49,671 nucleotides of DNA from Verrucomicrobiota bacterium (lineage in GTDB: Bacteria > Verrucomicrobiota > Verrucomicrobiia > Chthoniobacterales > UBA10450). The stretch's first letter is position 1. Each line of letters starts with the position of its first letter. The position numbers and the translations under genes were made by a program. The notes beneath the pieces were generated by a model that saw only the letters and a list, made by a program, of their open reading frames with translations, made no database searches and was not told the origin of the DNA. The stretch is taken from assembly GCA_003219175.1 (NCBI GenBank), contig QHPU01000065.1, forward strand, positions 1-49,671, written 5' to 3'. Shown piece by piece: positions 23,840-32,193 of this stretch.

Positions 23840-24519
23840 AATCCAAGAGCAAAGCGGTCGCGAAGTCCACGAAAACGCCGAAGGGTGAAGCGACAAAGAA
23901 ATCCCGCATTCGTGTGCTCATCGCAGACGACCACAGCGTCGTGCGTGAGGGACTTGTATCGCTCATTGGCCGTCGCGCAGACATGGCCGTCATCGGAGAA
24001 GCCAGTAACGGGCGCGAAGCTGTCGATCTTTGGAAAAAGCGTCAACCGGATGTGACATTGCTCGATTTGCGAATGCCCGAGCTCGATGGCGTCGGAGTAA
24101 TTAAGGAGATCCGGGCTCAAGACGAGAGTGCCCGGATAATCGTGCTCACGACTTTTGACGGCGACGAAGACATCTACCGTGCGATCCAAGCCGGCTCGAA
24201 AGGTTATCTACTCAAGGACGCACCTCGGGAGGCACTGATGGATTGCATCCGCCGTGTGCACAGCGGCGAAACCTGTGTGCCCGTTCATCTCGCGGCGAAA
24301 CTAGCGCAACGAGTCAGCGGTGAAAGTTTGAGTGGGCGCGAAATTGATGTCCTCAAGCTGATGGCTCAGGGAAAAAGCAACAAAGAGATTGGTTCGGCAC
24401 TCTTTATTAGTGAAGGCACGGTCAAGTCGCATGTGAAAGGCATTTTCGCCAAAATGAATGTCATCAGCCGGACGGAAGCCGTCGCTAATGCTACGCGGCG
24501 CGGGTTGATTCAGCTCTAG
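23836..24519 (+). CDS. NarL/FixJ-family response regulator
   Basis: A 227-residue regulator with a Lys-rich N-terminal tail of about 24 residues (MKSKSKAVAKSTKTPKGEAT), a receiver (IRVLIADDHSVVREGL; phosphoacceptor D77 in VTLLDLRMPELDG; K in GYLLKDAP) and a LuxR-type helix-turn-helix (LSGREIDVLKLMAQGKSNKE, LFISEGTVKSHVKGIFAKM). Its ATG overlaps the kinase stop by four bases, so the two form a cognate pair. The basic tail before the receiver is unusual and may aid nucleic-acid binding. No adjacent target operon is evident. Confidence 0.92.
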   Translation: MKSKSKAVAKSTKTPKGEATKKSRIRVLIADDHSVVREGLVSLIGRRADMAVIGEASNGREAVDLWKKRQPDVTLLDLRMPELDGVGVIKEIRAQDESARIIVLTTFDGDEDIYRAIQAGSKGYLLKDAPREALMDCIRRVHSGETCVPVHLAAKLAQRVSGESLSGREIDVLKLMAQGKSNKEIGSALFISEGTVKSHVKGIFAKMNVISRTEAVANATRRGLIQL

Positions 24520-24666
24520 CGGTTAGAACGAGTGGGGCAGCTCGACTCGGCGACAGGCTAAACATACCATTCGTCCAAGACCTGCCATTAGGTCACGCGG
24601 CGCATTTGCGTCTGTAGCTCAAGATAGAACGCAACCCGATCACTCTTCGGCCGAAGGAAGTCTATT

Positions 24667-24912
24667 TCAGGACAAGTTCCGCGGAGCGCCTCGGTTTCCG
24701 GATAGGTTTGTGAGTTCGTTAGTTTGCGCAACAGTAGACCTCGTCTTGGCTGCAAAAGCTAGTGCCGGAAGGTAACGCGAGATCAATCGATTCATCACCG
24801 CGCTCTTGTCGTACCGCCGGTAAGCCTCCCAAAGTGCTTCATCAATTTCGTAAGCAACTGCGTCTCTCGTCCTCATGTAGGAATAGTTCAACCCCCAAGT
24901 TAACAAGGCCAT
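24667..24912 (-). CDS. hypothetical protein
   Basis: An 81-residue frame: a short start (MALLTWGLNYSY), MRTRDAVAYEIDEALWEAYRR, YDKSAVMNRLISRYLPALAF and a polar tail. A start at ATG 24876 (MRTRDAV) is as likely. The first part has a regular amphipathic helix pattern and could be a small helix bundle, but I know no matching family and there is no clear ribosome binding site. It lies in an otherwise poorly coding 1.1-kb stretch. Confidence 0.3.
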   Translation of the reverse strand: MALLTWGLNYSYMRTRDAVAYEIDEALWEAYRRYDKSAVMNRLISRYLPALAFAAKTRSTVAQTNELTNLSGNRGAPRNLS

Positions 24913-24944
24913 AGCGCAAATGTAAGATTTCGCGGTACCTCGAC

Positions 24945-24977
24945 CGAGGTGATGGGCGCTCCCTCTTTCGGGAGATG
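24945..24977 (+). repeat. dispersed repeat, copy 2
   Basis: CGAGG, about ten variable bases, then CCCTCTTTCGGGAGATG (24961-24977), the same arrangement as at 20453-20486 with compensating changes in the small stem (CTCCC/GGGAG with loop TCTTTC). The paired changes argue that the hairpin itself is kept. Confidence 0.42.
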
Positions 24978-25046
24978 CATCCCTATAAAGGTTGTCCGTC
25001 CAACTGTGGCGGGAGTTCTGAGCGCTAAACCCTTGATCTGACTAAC

Positions 25047-25229
25047 ATGCGTTATCCCACTGGTGGTTCACGATGGGAGACCTGCTGTATCGGCGCCGCA
25101 AAGGTCAAAACGGATCCGGGTTCGCTCAGTGGACGCCAGCGGCTCATTTACCTGAACGCAACCGATCCCGCGGCGAAGCTCGATGAGCTGAGCGATCTGC
25201 TCGCCAAGTCGTTAGTAGACGATTCTTAG
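25047..25229 (+). CDS. hypothetical protein
   Basis: A 60-residue frame (MRYPTGGSRWETCCIGAAKV ... IYLNATDPAAKLDELSDLLA KSLVDDS). The second half has good codon use and an amphipathic helix, the first half much less. It may be a remnant of a larger gene or a small protein; no family is recognised and no ribosome binding site is clear. The 150 bp that follow hold no gene. Confidence 0.28.
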   Translation: MRYPTGGSRWETCCIGAAKVKTDPGSLSGRQRLIYLNATDPAAKLDELSDLLAKSLVDDS

Positions 25230-25380
25230 AAGAAAAACCTTCCCGCGCAGATTCTCACCGCCGACACGCATACAAAAAAAGGCCTCGTTTCCGGCGCTTT
25301 CCGCGAATGGGAGGAAGGAAACCGGATGCAGAGGACCGTCATCGGATGCGGCGGGGGTGCTTCCGACGCGGACCTGTGCG

Positions 25381-25515
25381 TTAGCGTGGCCCGACCTCGC
25401 TCATTCGCACGGCAAGGGGGACTTGCTTGACTTCGACGTTAAATCTCAAAGCAACAAGATGCCTGGCGGCGGCATTGCAGACTTCTTCGAGATGTAGGTC
25501 ATCCAGGACAGACAT
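25381..25515 (-). CDS. possible 44-residue small protein
   Basis: From ATG 25515 the minus strand reads MSVLDDLHLEEVCNAAARHL, VALRFNVEVKQVPLAVRMSE, VGPR and stops. It has a plausible helix-strand pattern, but the frame is open further upstream without a better start. It may be a small protein or the end of a decayed gene. Placed divergently from the sigma-70 gene. Weak call. Confidence 0.25.
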   Translation of the reverse strand: MSVLDDLHLEEVCNAAARHLVALRFNVEVKQVPLAVRMSEVGPR

Positions 25516-25665
25516 CGTTACCCGAGGTTCCTCGGCTTCCCGAGAATTAGCGGGCGACAAGCGGGGTCGTCCAAACGAGGGAGCGCGCAGCACCTCGCGA
25601 GCAGTATTTGAAAACCCCACGCTTGTGCCATAGCAATCGATTACGCTCGGCCAATACGTTAACTC

Positions 25666-26514
25666 ATGAACAAAACCGACACCGGATTGGACAGATATCT
25701 GAAAGAGATCGGGCGAATTTCTCTTTTGACGCCGGAGGAAGAGGTCGAGCTCGCAAGGAAAATAAAAAAGGGCGATGCCGAAGCACGCGAGCAAATGATC
25801 AACTCCAATTTGCGCCTCGTTGTCACGATCGCGCACGATTACGCTAATCTCGGGCTGCCATTGCTTGATCTAATCTCTGAGGGAAATATCGGATTGACGA
25901 AGGCGGTCGAGCGGTTCGATCCGACCAAAGGCGCGAAGCTGAGCACTTATGCCGCGTGGTGGATCAAACAAGCGATCAAGCGCGCTCTGGCAAACCAGAG
26001 TAAAACCATCCGAATACCAGTACATCTCGGTGATAAGATTGCGAAGGTGCGTCGCCTCTCGCTCCAGATAAGCGACGAGCTCGGCCGCGAACCGACCGAC
26101 GACGAATTGGCCGAAGAACTCGGAATTGCCAGTGAAAAACTTGCACAACTGAAGATCATTGGGATTCGGCCGGCTTCGCTCGACGCCCCCACTGGGGATG
26201 AAGATTCCACCGAATTTGGAGAGAGCGTTGGAGACGAAGAGGCGCGGACTCCGTTTGAATTATTGCGCGACAAAAATTTGCTCGGTGAAGTGGACGGGTT
26301 GCTCGATGTGCTGGACCAACGTGAGAGGAAAATCATCTTGCGGCGTTTCGGTCTCGATGGCGGAAAGCCGAAGACGCTGGAGGATGTCGGCAAGGACTTC
26401 GGCGTCACGCGCGAGCGTATCCGCCAATTACAGAATGTAGCCCTTGCGAAACTGCGGCGTGCGCTCGGCAAGAGAGAAGATGCTCTGAACGGACTGATGC
26501 CGGCCGCAGCTTGA
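25666..26514 (+). CDS. group-2 sigma-70 RNA polymerase sigma factor
   Basis: A 282-residue sigma factor lacking region 1.1. Region 1.2 ([20 protein letters not shown]), 2 ([60 protein letters not shown]), 3 ([20 protein letters not shown]) and 4 ([40 protein letters not shown]) are complete. It resembles the RpoS-like or secondary housekeeping-type factors, used for stationary-phase or stress genes; an RpoS name is not justified. ATG 25666 opens a normal N-terminus. A 42-residue membrane protein follows 5 bp downstream. Confidence 0.92.
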   Translation: MNKTDTGLDRYLKEIGRISLLTPEEEVELARKIKKGDAEAREQMINSNLRLVVTIAHDYANLGLPLLDLISEGNIGLTKAVERFDPTKGAKLSTYAAWWIKQAIKRALANQSKTIRIPVHLGDKIAKVRRLSLQISDELGREPTDDELAEELGIASEKLAQLKIIGIRPASLDAPTGDEDSTEFGESVGDEEARTPFELLRDKNLLGEVDGLLDVLDQRERKIILRRFGLDGGKPKTLEDVGKDFGVTRERIRQLQNVALAKLRRALGKREDALNGLMPAAA

Positions 26515-26519
26515 GAAAA

Positions 26520-26648
26520 ATGAATGTTTCAGAAGCAACTGTGAAAATGCACGGACCTGTAGTTTCGAATCTGGCCCTTTGGTTTGCCATGCTCAGCCCT
26601 TTGATCGGTCTGATCGTCGGACTGTTCGGCGCGTGGCTTGTCGGGTGA
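26520..26648 (+). CDS. 42-residue single-span membrane protein
   Basis: ATG 26520 gives MNVSEATVKMHGPVVSNLAL then WFAMLSPLIGLIVGLFGAWL and VG before TGA. The C-terminal half is one strong membrane helix with glycines spaced for helix packing (GLIVGLFGAW). It starts 5 bp after the sigma-70 stop and so probably shares its transcript. It is too short for domain tools; small membrane proteins beside stress sigma factors are plausible regulators, but this is inference. Confidence 0.45.
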   Translation: MNVSEATVKMHGPVVSNLALWFAMLSPLIGLIVGLFGAWLVG

Positions 26649-26738
26649 GCCTGCGAGCCAATGGCGAGTGTCGATTAAAGCAATTTAACAAACTCCTTTT
26701 TCTTGTATGGCCTTTCCCTTTAAACAAGATCGCGCGCG

Positions 26739-26771
26739 CATCCCTCGAAAGAGGTAAAGACAGTCGCCTCG
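26739..26771 (-). repeat. dispersed repeat, copy 3
   Basis: On the minus strand: CGAGG (26771-26767), twelve variable bases, then CCTCTTTCGAGGGATG (26754-26739), identical in its second part to copy 1. A neighbouring imperfect hairpin (CCACAC...GTGTGG, 26793-26818) lies next to it. No gene overlaps. Confidence 0.45.
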
Positions 26772-26840
26772 CAAGTGGGACCAAAGAATCCTCCACACGC
26801 GCCGTAGCGCAGGTGTGGCCGTAAGCTGCAAGTTTGAGTC

Positions 26841-27080
26841 ATGAAGCCGACCAGCTCTCTATCAACTTTCACTTCGGAGTCGACTGACGCGGTTAACTCT
26901 GTTGGCGAGGTTCACTCTTATCGCGAACTCCAGCAGCGGATCCATGAAGACCTGCGTGTTCAACATCCGGAATGGATCGAGCCCAATGGCGATTGTCCGA
27001 CCTGCGAATCGTACGAGCGACGTCTTGCCGAATCGATCGCGATTTTTCAATCCGCGAAAGGCACTCTGGCTGCCGCATAA
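26841..27080 (+). CDS. small hypothetical protein with CPTC motif
   Basis: A 79-residue protein. A Ser/Thr-rich N-terminus is followed by a helix (SYRELQQRIHEDLRVQHPEW), then IEPNGDCPTCESYERRLAES with a C-P-T-C pair, and a further helix. The two cysteines could bind metal or form a thiol switch; one zinc-ribbon half would need a partner. I know no named family. It lies 41 bp before a thioredoxin-fold protein on the same strand, which is suggestive. Confidence 0.5.
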   Translation: MKPTSSLSTFTSESTDAVNSVGEVHSYRELQQRIHEDLRVQHPEWIEPNGDCPTCESYERRLAESIAIFQSAKGTLAAA

Positions 27081-27121
27081 ATCCGTCCGATTAATCAACT
27101 GTCACGGAAAGAACTTATTAC

Positions 27122-27460
27122 ATGAAATCCGCCATCGAAGTGACTGAAGCGAATTTTGAAAACGAAGTTCTGAAGTCCAACCTGCCGGTGTTGGTCGAGT
27201 TTGCCGCCGGGTGGAGCCTTCCTTCGATGACGTGGAACGGGGTGCTGGAGGAAATTGCCAGTGAATCCGATTGCTTGAAGATAGCCCGCGTCGAACTCGA
27301 TCATTGCCCGAACCTTGGTTTGTGGTACGGCATTCGATGTATTCCAACGGTGCTATGCTTTGTTGACGGCGAGGAGCGCGTCGGAATCTTTGGAAGGACG
27401 AGCAAAGAAGCAATCCTTTCACAATTACAGCCGGTCATTGCCTCGCGTCTCTCAGTCTGA
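27122..27460 (+). CDS. thioredoxin-fold protein without active-site cysteines
   Basis: A 112-residue thioredoxin domain: VTEANFENEVLKSNLPVLVEFAAG, the active-site turn, VARVELDHCPNLGLWYGIRCIPTVLCF with the cis-proline (CIPT), and the closing VGIFGRTSKEAILSQL. Where thioredoxins have WCGPC this protein has WSLPS: both catalytic cysteines are serines. Other cysteines exist (DCLK, DHCP, IRCI, VLCF) but not in the catalytic place. It cannot act as a usual dithiol reductase; binding or chaperone roles are known for such redox-dead members. ATG 27122 is a clean start. Confidence 0.82.
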   Translation: MKSAIEVTEANFENEVLKSNLPVLVEFAAGWSLPSMTWNGVLEEIASESDCLKIARVELDHCPNLGLWYGIRCIPTVLCFVDGEERVGIFGRTSKEAILSQLQPVIASRLSV

Positions 27461-27607
27461 TTCAGGCTTCCTACTCAGCGAAGGCCAAGGCATCTAACGA
27501 ATGACTATTTCGAAAGAGGGATCGTAGATCACGTCACGAGTCATAGCGCAATGGCCTTCGCACGCGCAGTGGCGGGTACGGGTGAATCGAAATCAGGTTA
27601 AAACACC

Positions 27608-30600
27608 ATGTGGATTGTTCGCTTAGCGCTGAGACGGCCATACAGCTTCACGGTCGTGGCCATGCTGATCGTGCTGGTCGGCGTGGTCACGATCACCCGA
27701 ATGTCCACGGACATTTTCCCAAACATCAATATTCCGGTGGTGAGCGTGATCTGGAGCTATCCCGGTGTCGCGCCCGAGGAAATGGAGAAGCGTTTTGTCA
27801 CGGTGTGCGAACGGGCCATGACCACCACGGTGAACGACATTGAGCACATCGAATCGCAGTCCTACAACGGTGTCGCCGTCATTAAAGTTTTCTTTCATGA
27901 AGGCGCGAAGGTGGAAGCCGGCGTCGCACAAATCACGTCCATCACCCAAACGCTTTTGCGCATCATGCCGCCCGGCACGACGCCGCCGCTCATTCTACAG
28001 TACAGCGCGTCCAACGTCCCGATTCTGCAGTTGGGATTGAGCAGCAAGTCTCTTTCCGAGCAACAACTTTACGATCTCGGTTTGAACTTTATTCGAACGC
28101 AGCTCGCTACCATCCAGGGCGCGCAAGTTCCGCTTCCATACGGAGGAAAATCGGCCCAGGTCATGGTCGATATCGATCCCCAAAAGTTGTATGGCAAAGG
28201 GCTCTCGCCGGCCGATGTGAGCAATGCGCTCAACGCGCAAAACGTTATTCTGCCCGCGGGTACCGAAAAAATCGGCGACCGCGAGTACAATGTCCGCCTT
28301 AACAGCAGCCCCGAACTCCTCCAGGTGTTGAACGACCTGCCGGTCAAGCAGGTAAACGGGGCAACAGTTTACATCCGCGATGTCGCTCACGTGCGCGACG
28401 GATACGCAGTGCAAACCAACATCGTATCGCAAAATCGCGTTCGCTCGGCCCTGCTTACCGTCCTAAAGAGCGCCAGCGCATCGACACTCGATATCATCAA
28501 GCGCGTCAAAGAAGCGCTTCCGCGCATTCAAGCTACCCTTCCGAAGGAACTGCAAATCAGCCAGCTTTTCGACCAATCGATTTTTGTGCGCGCGTCGATT
28601 AATGGCGTTCTACGCGAGGGCTTGATTGCCGCCTGCCTAACGGCGGTGATGATTCTTCTTTTTCTTGGAAACTGGCGGAGCACACTCGTCGTCGCTACAT
28701 CTATTCCCCTGTCGATCTTGTCGTCAATTCTGGTTCTCGGCGCACTGGGGCAGACGCTAAACATCATGACGCTCGGCGGCCTCGCATTGGCCGTTGGCAT
28801 CCTGGTGGATGATGCAACCGTAGAAATTGAAAACATCCATCGCAACCTCGCCCTGGGGAAACCAATGATCCGCGCGATCCTCGATGGGGCGCAGCAGATC
28901 GCCGTGCCCGCCTTTGTCTCGACACTGAGCATTTGCATCGTGTTTGTGCCCATTTTTTTTCTGAGCGGCACCGCCAGATATCTGTTTCAGCCATTGGCCA
29001 TGGCGGTGATTTTCGCCATGCTGGCGTCTTATCTTCTCTCCCGCACGGTCATACCGACCATGGTGAAATTCCTGCTGCGCGGACACATGGAGGAAATCGA
29101 TACCAGCCTCGGGCGCACTCTTGATAATGGTGGGGCGCGCTCGCCGAGCGCGCCCACCAAGGCGGAGGCACACGCCAGCAGCGCCGGGTCCACTACGGGA
29201 CTTCTCGGCGCGATCTACGGGTTTTTCTTCGCCGTACACGAAAGCTTTAATCGTGTGTTTGAGAAAATTCGGGATCGTTATGTCGAAGCGCTGCGCTGGT
29301 GTCTCAGTCATCGCGGCGTTGTTTTCGCGGCAATGGGCGTGTTCTTGTTAGTCTCGCTTGGTCTTGTTCCGTTCCTGGGACGTGATTTTTTTCCCGCGGT
29401 TGATGCCGGTCAGTTCCGCCTGCACGTGCGCGCGCCCGCAGGAACGCGACTCGAAGCAACTGAAGAGCGTTTCTACGAGGTGGGTCGCAAGATCCGCGAA
29501 GTGATTCCGCCTAACGAAATCGATAATGTGCTGGACAACATCGGCCTGCCGGTGAGTGGAATCAATCTCGCTTTCAGTGATAACGCGACGATTGGCGAGT
29601 CCGATGGCGAAATTCTCGTATCACTTCAGCCCAAGCACCGTCCAACGGCGGAATACGTGCGCATCCTGCGCGAAAAATTGCACCGTGACTTTCCTGATAT
29701 GGACTTTTATTTTTCCGCGCCGGATATCGTAAGCCAGATTTTGAACTTTGGCATTCCGGCTCCCATCGATATCCAGGTGACGGGGCGCGATCCGAAAGAC
29801 TACGATATCGCTAACGACATCAAAGCTCGCGTTACGCAAATTCCCGGCGCTGCCGATGTTCACGTGCATCAGGTCGTGCACGGACCGGACCTGCGCGTCA
29901 ATGTCGACCGCACTCGCGCAGAGCAAATAGGGCTTACCCAAAATGATGTCGCGCGCACCATGTTAGTCTCGCTTAGCTCGAGCGGACAGAACGCGCCCAA
30001 TTACTGGCTGAATTTTCAGAATGGCGTGAACTACCAGGTGGCGGTGCAAACGCCGCAATACAAGATCGACACCCTCCAGGATTTGCGGAACACGCCGGTG
30101 GTCGCGCCTAGCCTGCCCCGCCCGGAGTTGCTGGGAAATCTCGCCACTATCGAGCGGCGGGAATCACCGATCATAGTGAATCATTACAACGTGCAGCCCG
30201 TGTTCGACGTGCTTGCCAATGTCCAAGGCCGCGACCTCGGCGGCGTAGCGGATCAGATAAACAAGGTGGTCAACGAGGCCAAATCGAAGCTGCCACGCGG
30301 CACGTTTCTAAGTGTTCGCGGCCAGGTTGAGAGCATGAACAAGTCGTTTGCCGGCATCGGCGCCGGCATTCTGTTTGCCATCGTCCTCGTTTACTTTCTA
30401 ATGGCGGTCAATTTCCAATCCTGGACCGACCCGTTCGTCATCATCATGGCATTGCCAGGGGCTCTCTGTGGGATCATCTGGATGTTGTTCGTCACCGGCA
30501 CAACGCTCAATGTTCCCTCGCTGATGGGAGCGATCATGGCGATTGGAGTGGCCACCGCGAATAGCATCCTGGTTGTGACGTTCGCGAACGATGAACGCTG

Positions 30601-30907
30601 TGGGCAGCATCCAAAAAATGCGCATGATGCCGCATTGTCAGCGGGCTTCACACGGCTGCGTCCAGTCATCATGACCGCACTGGCCATGATCATTGGGATG
30701 TTACCATTTTCATTTGGACTCGGAGAGGGCGGCGAACAAAATGCGCCGCTCGGTCGCGCAGTGATTGGCGGATTAATCGTTGCTACTTTCGCAACACTGT
30801 TTTTCGTCCCGGTCGTTTACAGCACGTTGCGCAAAGCAGAATTCGCTTGCGATGAAGACGAAGAATTTGAGCGGCAGGAACGTGAAGAAGGGAGGCGTTA
30901 TGCGTGA
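27608..30907 (+). CDS. RND efflux pump permease (HAE1/AcrB-like)
   Basis: A 1099-residue RND transporter. It has the N-terminal helix (VRLALRRPYSFTVVAMLIVL), two large periplasmic loops, and twelve membrane helices; the proton-relay aspartates are in TM4 (GILVDDATVEIENIHRNLAL), and the second half shows KSFAGIGAGILFAIVLVYFL and IGVATANSILVVTFANDE. It drives drug or metabolite export by proton antiport as a trimer with an adaptor and an outer-membrane channel. A repeat-like palindrome encodes extra residues (about 508-528) in the cytoplasmic linker between halves. The adaptor gene starts at the stop (TGATG). No TolC-like gene is adjacent. Confidence 0.93.
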   Translation: MWIVRLALRRPYSFTVVAMLIVLVGVVTITRMSTDIFPNINIPVVSVIWSYPGVAPEEMEKRFVTVCERAMTTTVNDIEHIESQSYNGVAVIKVFFHEGAKVEAGVAQITSITQTLLRIMPPGTTPPLILQYSASNVPILQLGLSSKSLSEQQLYDLGLNFIRTQLATIQGAQVPLPYGGKSAQVMVDIDPQKLYGKGLSPADVSNALNAQNVILPAGTEKIGDREYNVRLNSSPELLQVLNDLPVKQVNGATVYIRDVAHVRDGYAVQTNIVSQNRVRSALLTVLKSASASTLDIIKRVKEALPRIQATLPKELQISQLFDQSIFVRASINGVLREGLIAACLTAVMILLFLGNWRSTLVVATSIPLSILSSILVLGALGQTLNIMTLGGLALAVGILVDDATVEIENIHRNLALGKPMIRAILDGAQQIAVPAFVSTLSICIVFVPIFFLSGTARYLFQPLAMAVIFAMLASYLLSRTVIPTMVKFLLRGHMEEIDTSLGRTLDNGGARSPSAPTKAEAHASSAGSTTGLLGAIYGFFFAVHESFNRVFEKIRDRYVEALRWCLSHRGVVFAAMGVFLLVSLGLVPFLGRDFFPAVDAGQFRLHVRAPAGTRLEATEERFYEVGRKIREVIPPNEIDNVLDNIGLPVSGINLAFSDNATIGESDGEILVSLQPKHRPTAEYVRILREKLHRDFPDMDFYFSAPDIVSQILNFGIPAPIDIQVTGRDPKDYDIANDIKARVTQIPGAADVHVHQVVHGPDLRVNVDRTRAEQIGLTQNDVARTMLVSLSSSGQNAPNYWLNFQNGVNYQVAVQTPQYKIDTLQDLRNTPVVAPSLPRPELLGNLATIERRESPIIVNHYNVQPVFDVLANVQGRDLGGVADQINKVVNEAKSKLPRGTFLSVRGQVESMNKSFAGIGAGILFAIVLVYFLMAVNFQSWTDPFVIIMALPGALCGIIWMLFVTGTTLNVPSLMGAIMAIGVATANSILVVTFANDERCGQHPKNAHDAALSAGFTRLRPVIMTALAMIIGMLPFSFGLGEGGEQNAPLGRAVIGGLIVATFATLFFVPVVYSTLRKAEFACDEDEEFERQEREEGRRYA
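29129..29158. repeat. palindromic repeat inside the RND permease gene
   Basis: Left arm GGTGGGGCGCGCT (29129-29141), loop CGCCG, right arm AGCGCGCCCACC (29147-29158): a 12-bp perfect match apart from one bulged G. It lies in the part of the gene that encodes the cytoplasmic linker (GGARSPSAPT) before TM7. The composition is unlike the neighbouring codons and looks like an intergenic repeat that has landed in frame within a tolerant loop. Confidence 0.55.
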
Positions 30908-32193
30908 TGGAAAAGCAAAAATACAACGGGGAGCACGCCGGAGAGGATCGCTTTGGTAGGGCGCGAACGCCGGGCACGTCGAATGGCGAGGAACGACAGG
31001 AAGGAGGACTACGCCCTGGCTTCCCTGAGCATCCCCCGCAGCGCAGCATTGCTGTTTGGGGGCCGATCGTCGCAGTATCTATTCTTGCTCTTCTGGTGAT
31101 TAGCGGCATTTGGCGCCACATGCGGGCGCACACCGAGCAAGAGCGGTTTGCGACGGAGGCAAGTCAAATCACGGTGAACGTGGTCAGCGCACAGCGCGAC
31201 GGTAAACCGAAGGATTTGATTTTGCCCGGCACATTTCAGGCATTTAAGGCGACGACGATTAATCCGCGCTCAAACGGATATGTAAAAGACTGGAAAGTTG
31301 ATATCGGCGACGATGTCAAACAGGGCCAGCTGCTCGCCGAAATTGAAACGCCTGATTTAGACCAACAGGTAGCCCAGGCAAAGGCCAATTATGAATTGGC
31401 AAAAGTCACGGCTGAACGTTGGCGCGATTTGGTTCAGAAAAAGGTCGTATCCTCCCAGGAGTACGACCAAAACGAAAAAGCTTACGAGGCGTCCAGAGCC
31501 GCCTACGAGCAATTGCAACAATTGCAGGGCTTTGAACAAATCATCGCACCATTTAGCGGGAAAATCAGCGCTCGATTTATTGATTACGGCACCCTGGTCA
31601 CGGCTGGCAGCAGCAGCGTTACTGGCACGCCGCTCTTCAACATCGTGCAGAGTGATCCGCTACGCGTTTATGTATTCGCGCCGCAGGAAAATGCCCCCTC
31701 GATTCACGAGGGACTGGCCGCGAAAATTCTGCTTCAGGAATTTCCGGGCCAGGAATTCGACGGGATGGTCACTCGAACCGCGGGCGCGCTCGATCCGCAG
31801 TCGCGCACCATGCAGGTGGAAGTACAGGTGCCAAATCACGAAGGAAAGCTTTACGCCGGCATGTACGGGCAGGTGAAATTTTTGCTGATTGACCAGAATG
31901 CGCCCATCGTCGTGCCCGCCAACGCGTTTTTGTTCCGAACGGCAGGCCCGCAGGTGGCGACGATTGGAAACGAGGATCGCGTCCACTGGCAAAATATTCG
32001 AGTCGGTCGCGATTTCGGTGATCGAATCGAAGTGCTCGATGGCGTGAAGGAGAATACAAATGTCGTGATGAATCCAACCGACGATTTGACCGAAGGTCTC
32101 CAGGTTCAGGTGAAAGCGCCTCAAAAACCAAAGCTCGACCCAGTTCCGCCAAGGCCCGCTCCATCGGGAAATTCGGCAGTGGCGACGAAATGA
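30907..32193 (+). CDS. RND efflux periplasmic adaptor (HlyD/MFP family)
   Basis: A 428-residue adaptor. A polar N-terminal stretch of about 45 residues precedes a single anchor helix (VWGPIVAVSILALLVISGIW), then the lipoyl half-motif (SNGYVKDWKVDIGDDVKQGQ), a helical hairpin (LDQQVAQAKANYELAKVTAE), the second lipoyl half (IIAPFSGKISARFIDYG), a beta-barrel and the membrane-proximal part (APIVVPANAFLF). It links the permease to an outer-membrane channel. ATG 30907 shares its A with the permease stop (TGATG), so translation is coupled. The Gly/Arg-rich N-terminal stretch is longer than usual and its DNA is G/C-rich in the manner of an inserted repeat. Confidence 0.9.
   Translation: MEKQKYNGEHAGEDRFGRARTPGTSNGEERQEGGLRPGFPEHPPQRSIAVWGPIVAVSILALLVISGIWRHMRAHTEQERFATEASQITVNVVSAQRDGKPKDLILPGTFQAFKATTINPRSNGYVKDWKVDIGDDVKQGQLLAEIETPDLDQQVAQAKANYELAKVTAERWRDLVQKKVVSSQEYDQNEKAYEASRAAYEQLQQLQGFEQIIAPFSGKISARFIDYGTLVTAGSSSVTGTPLFNIVQSDPLRVYVFAPQENAPSIHEGLAAKILLQEFPGQEFDGMVTRTAGALDPQSRTMQVEVQVPNHEGKLYAGMYGQVKFLLIDQNAPIVVPANAFLFRTAGPQVATIGNEDRVHWQNIRVGRDFGDRIEVLDGVKENTNVVMNPTDDLTEGLQVQVKAPQKPKLDPVPPRPAPSGNSAVATK

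Noticed and set aside
25947-26471. 174-residue minus-strand Ser/Arg-rich frame
   Set aside because: Shadow of the sigma-70 gene.
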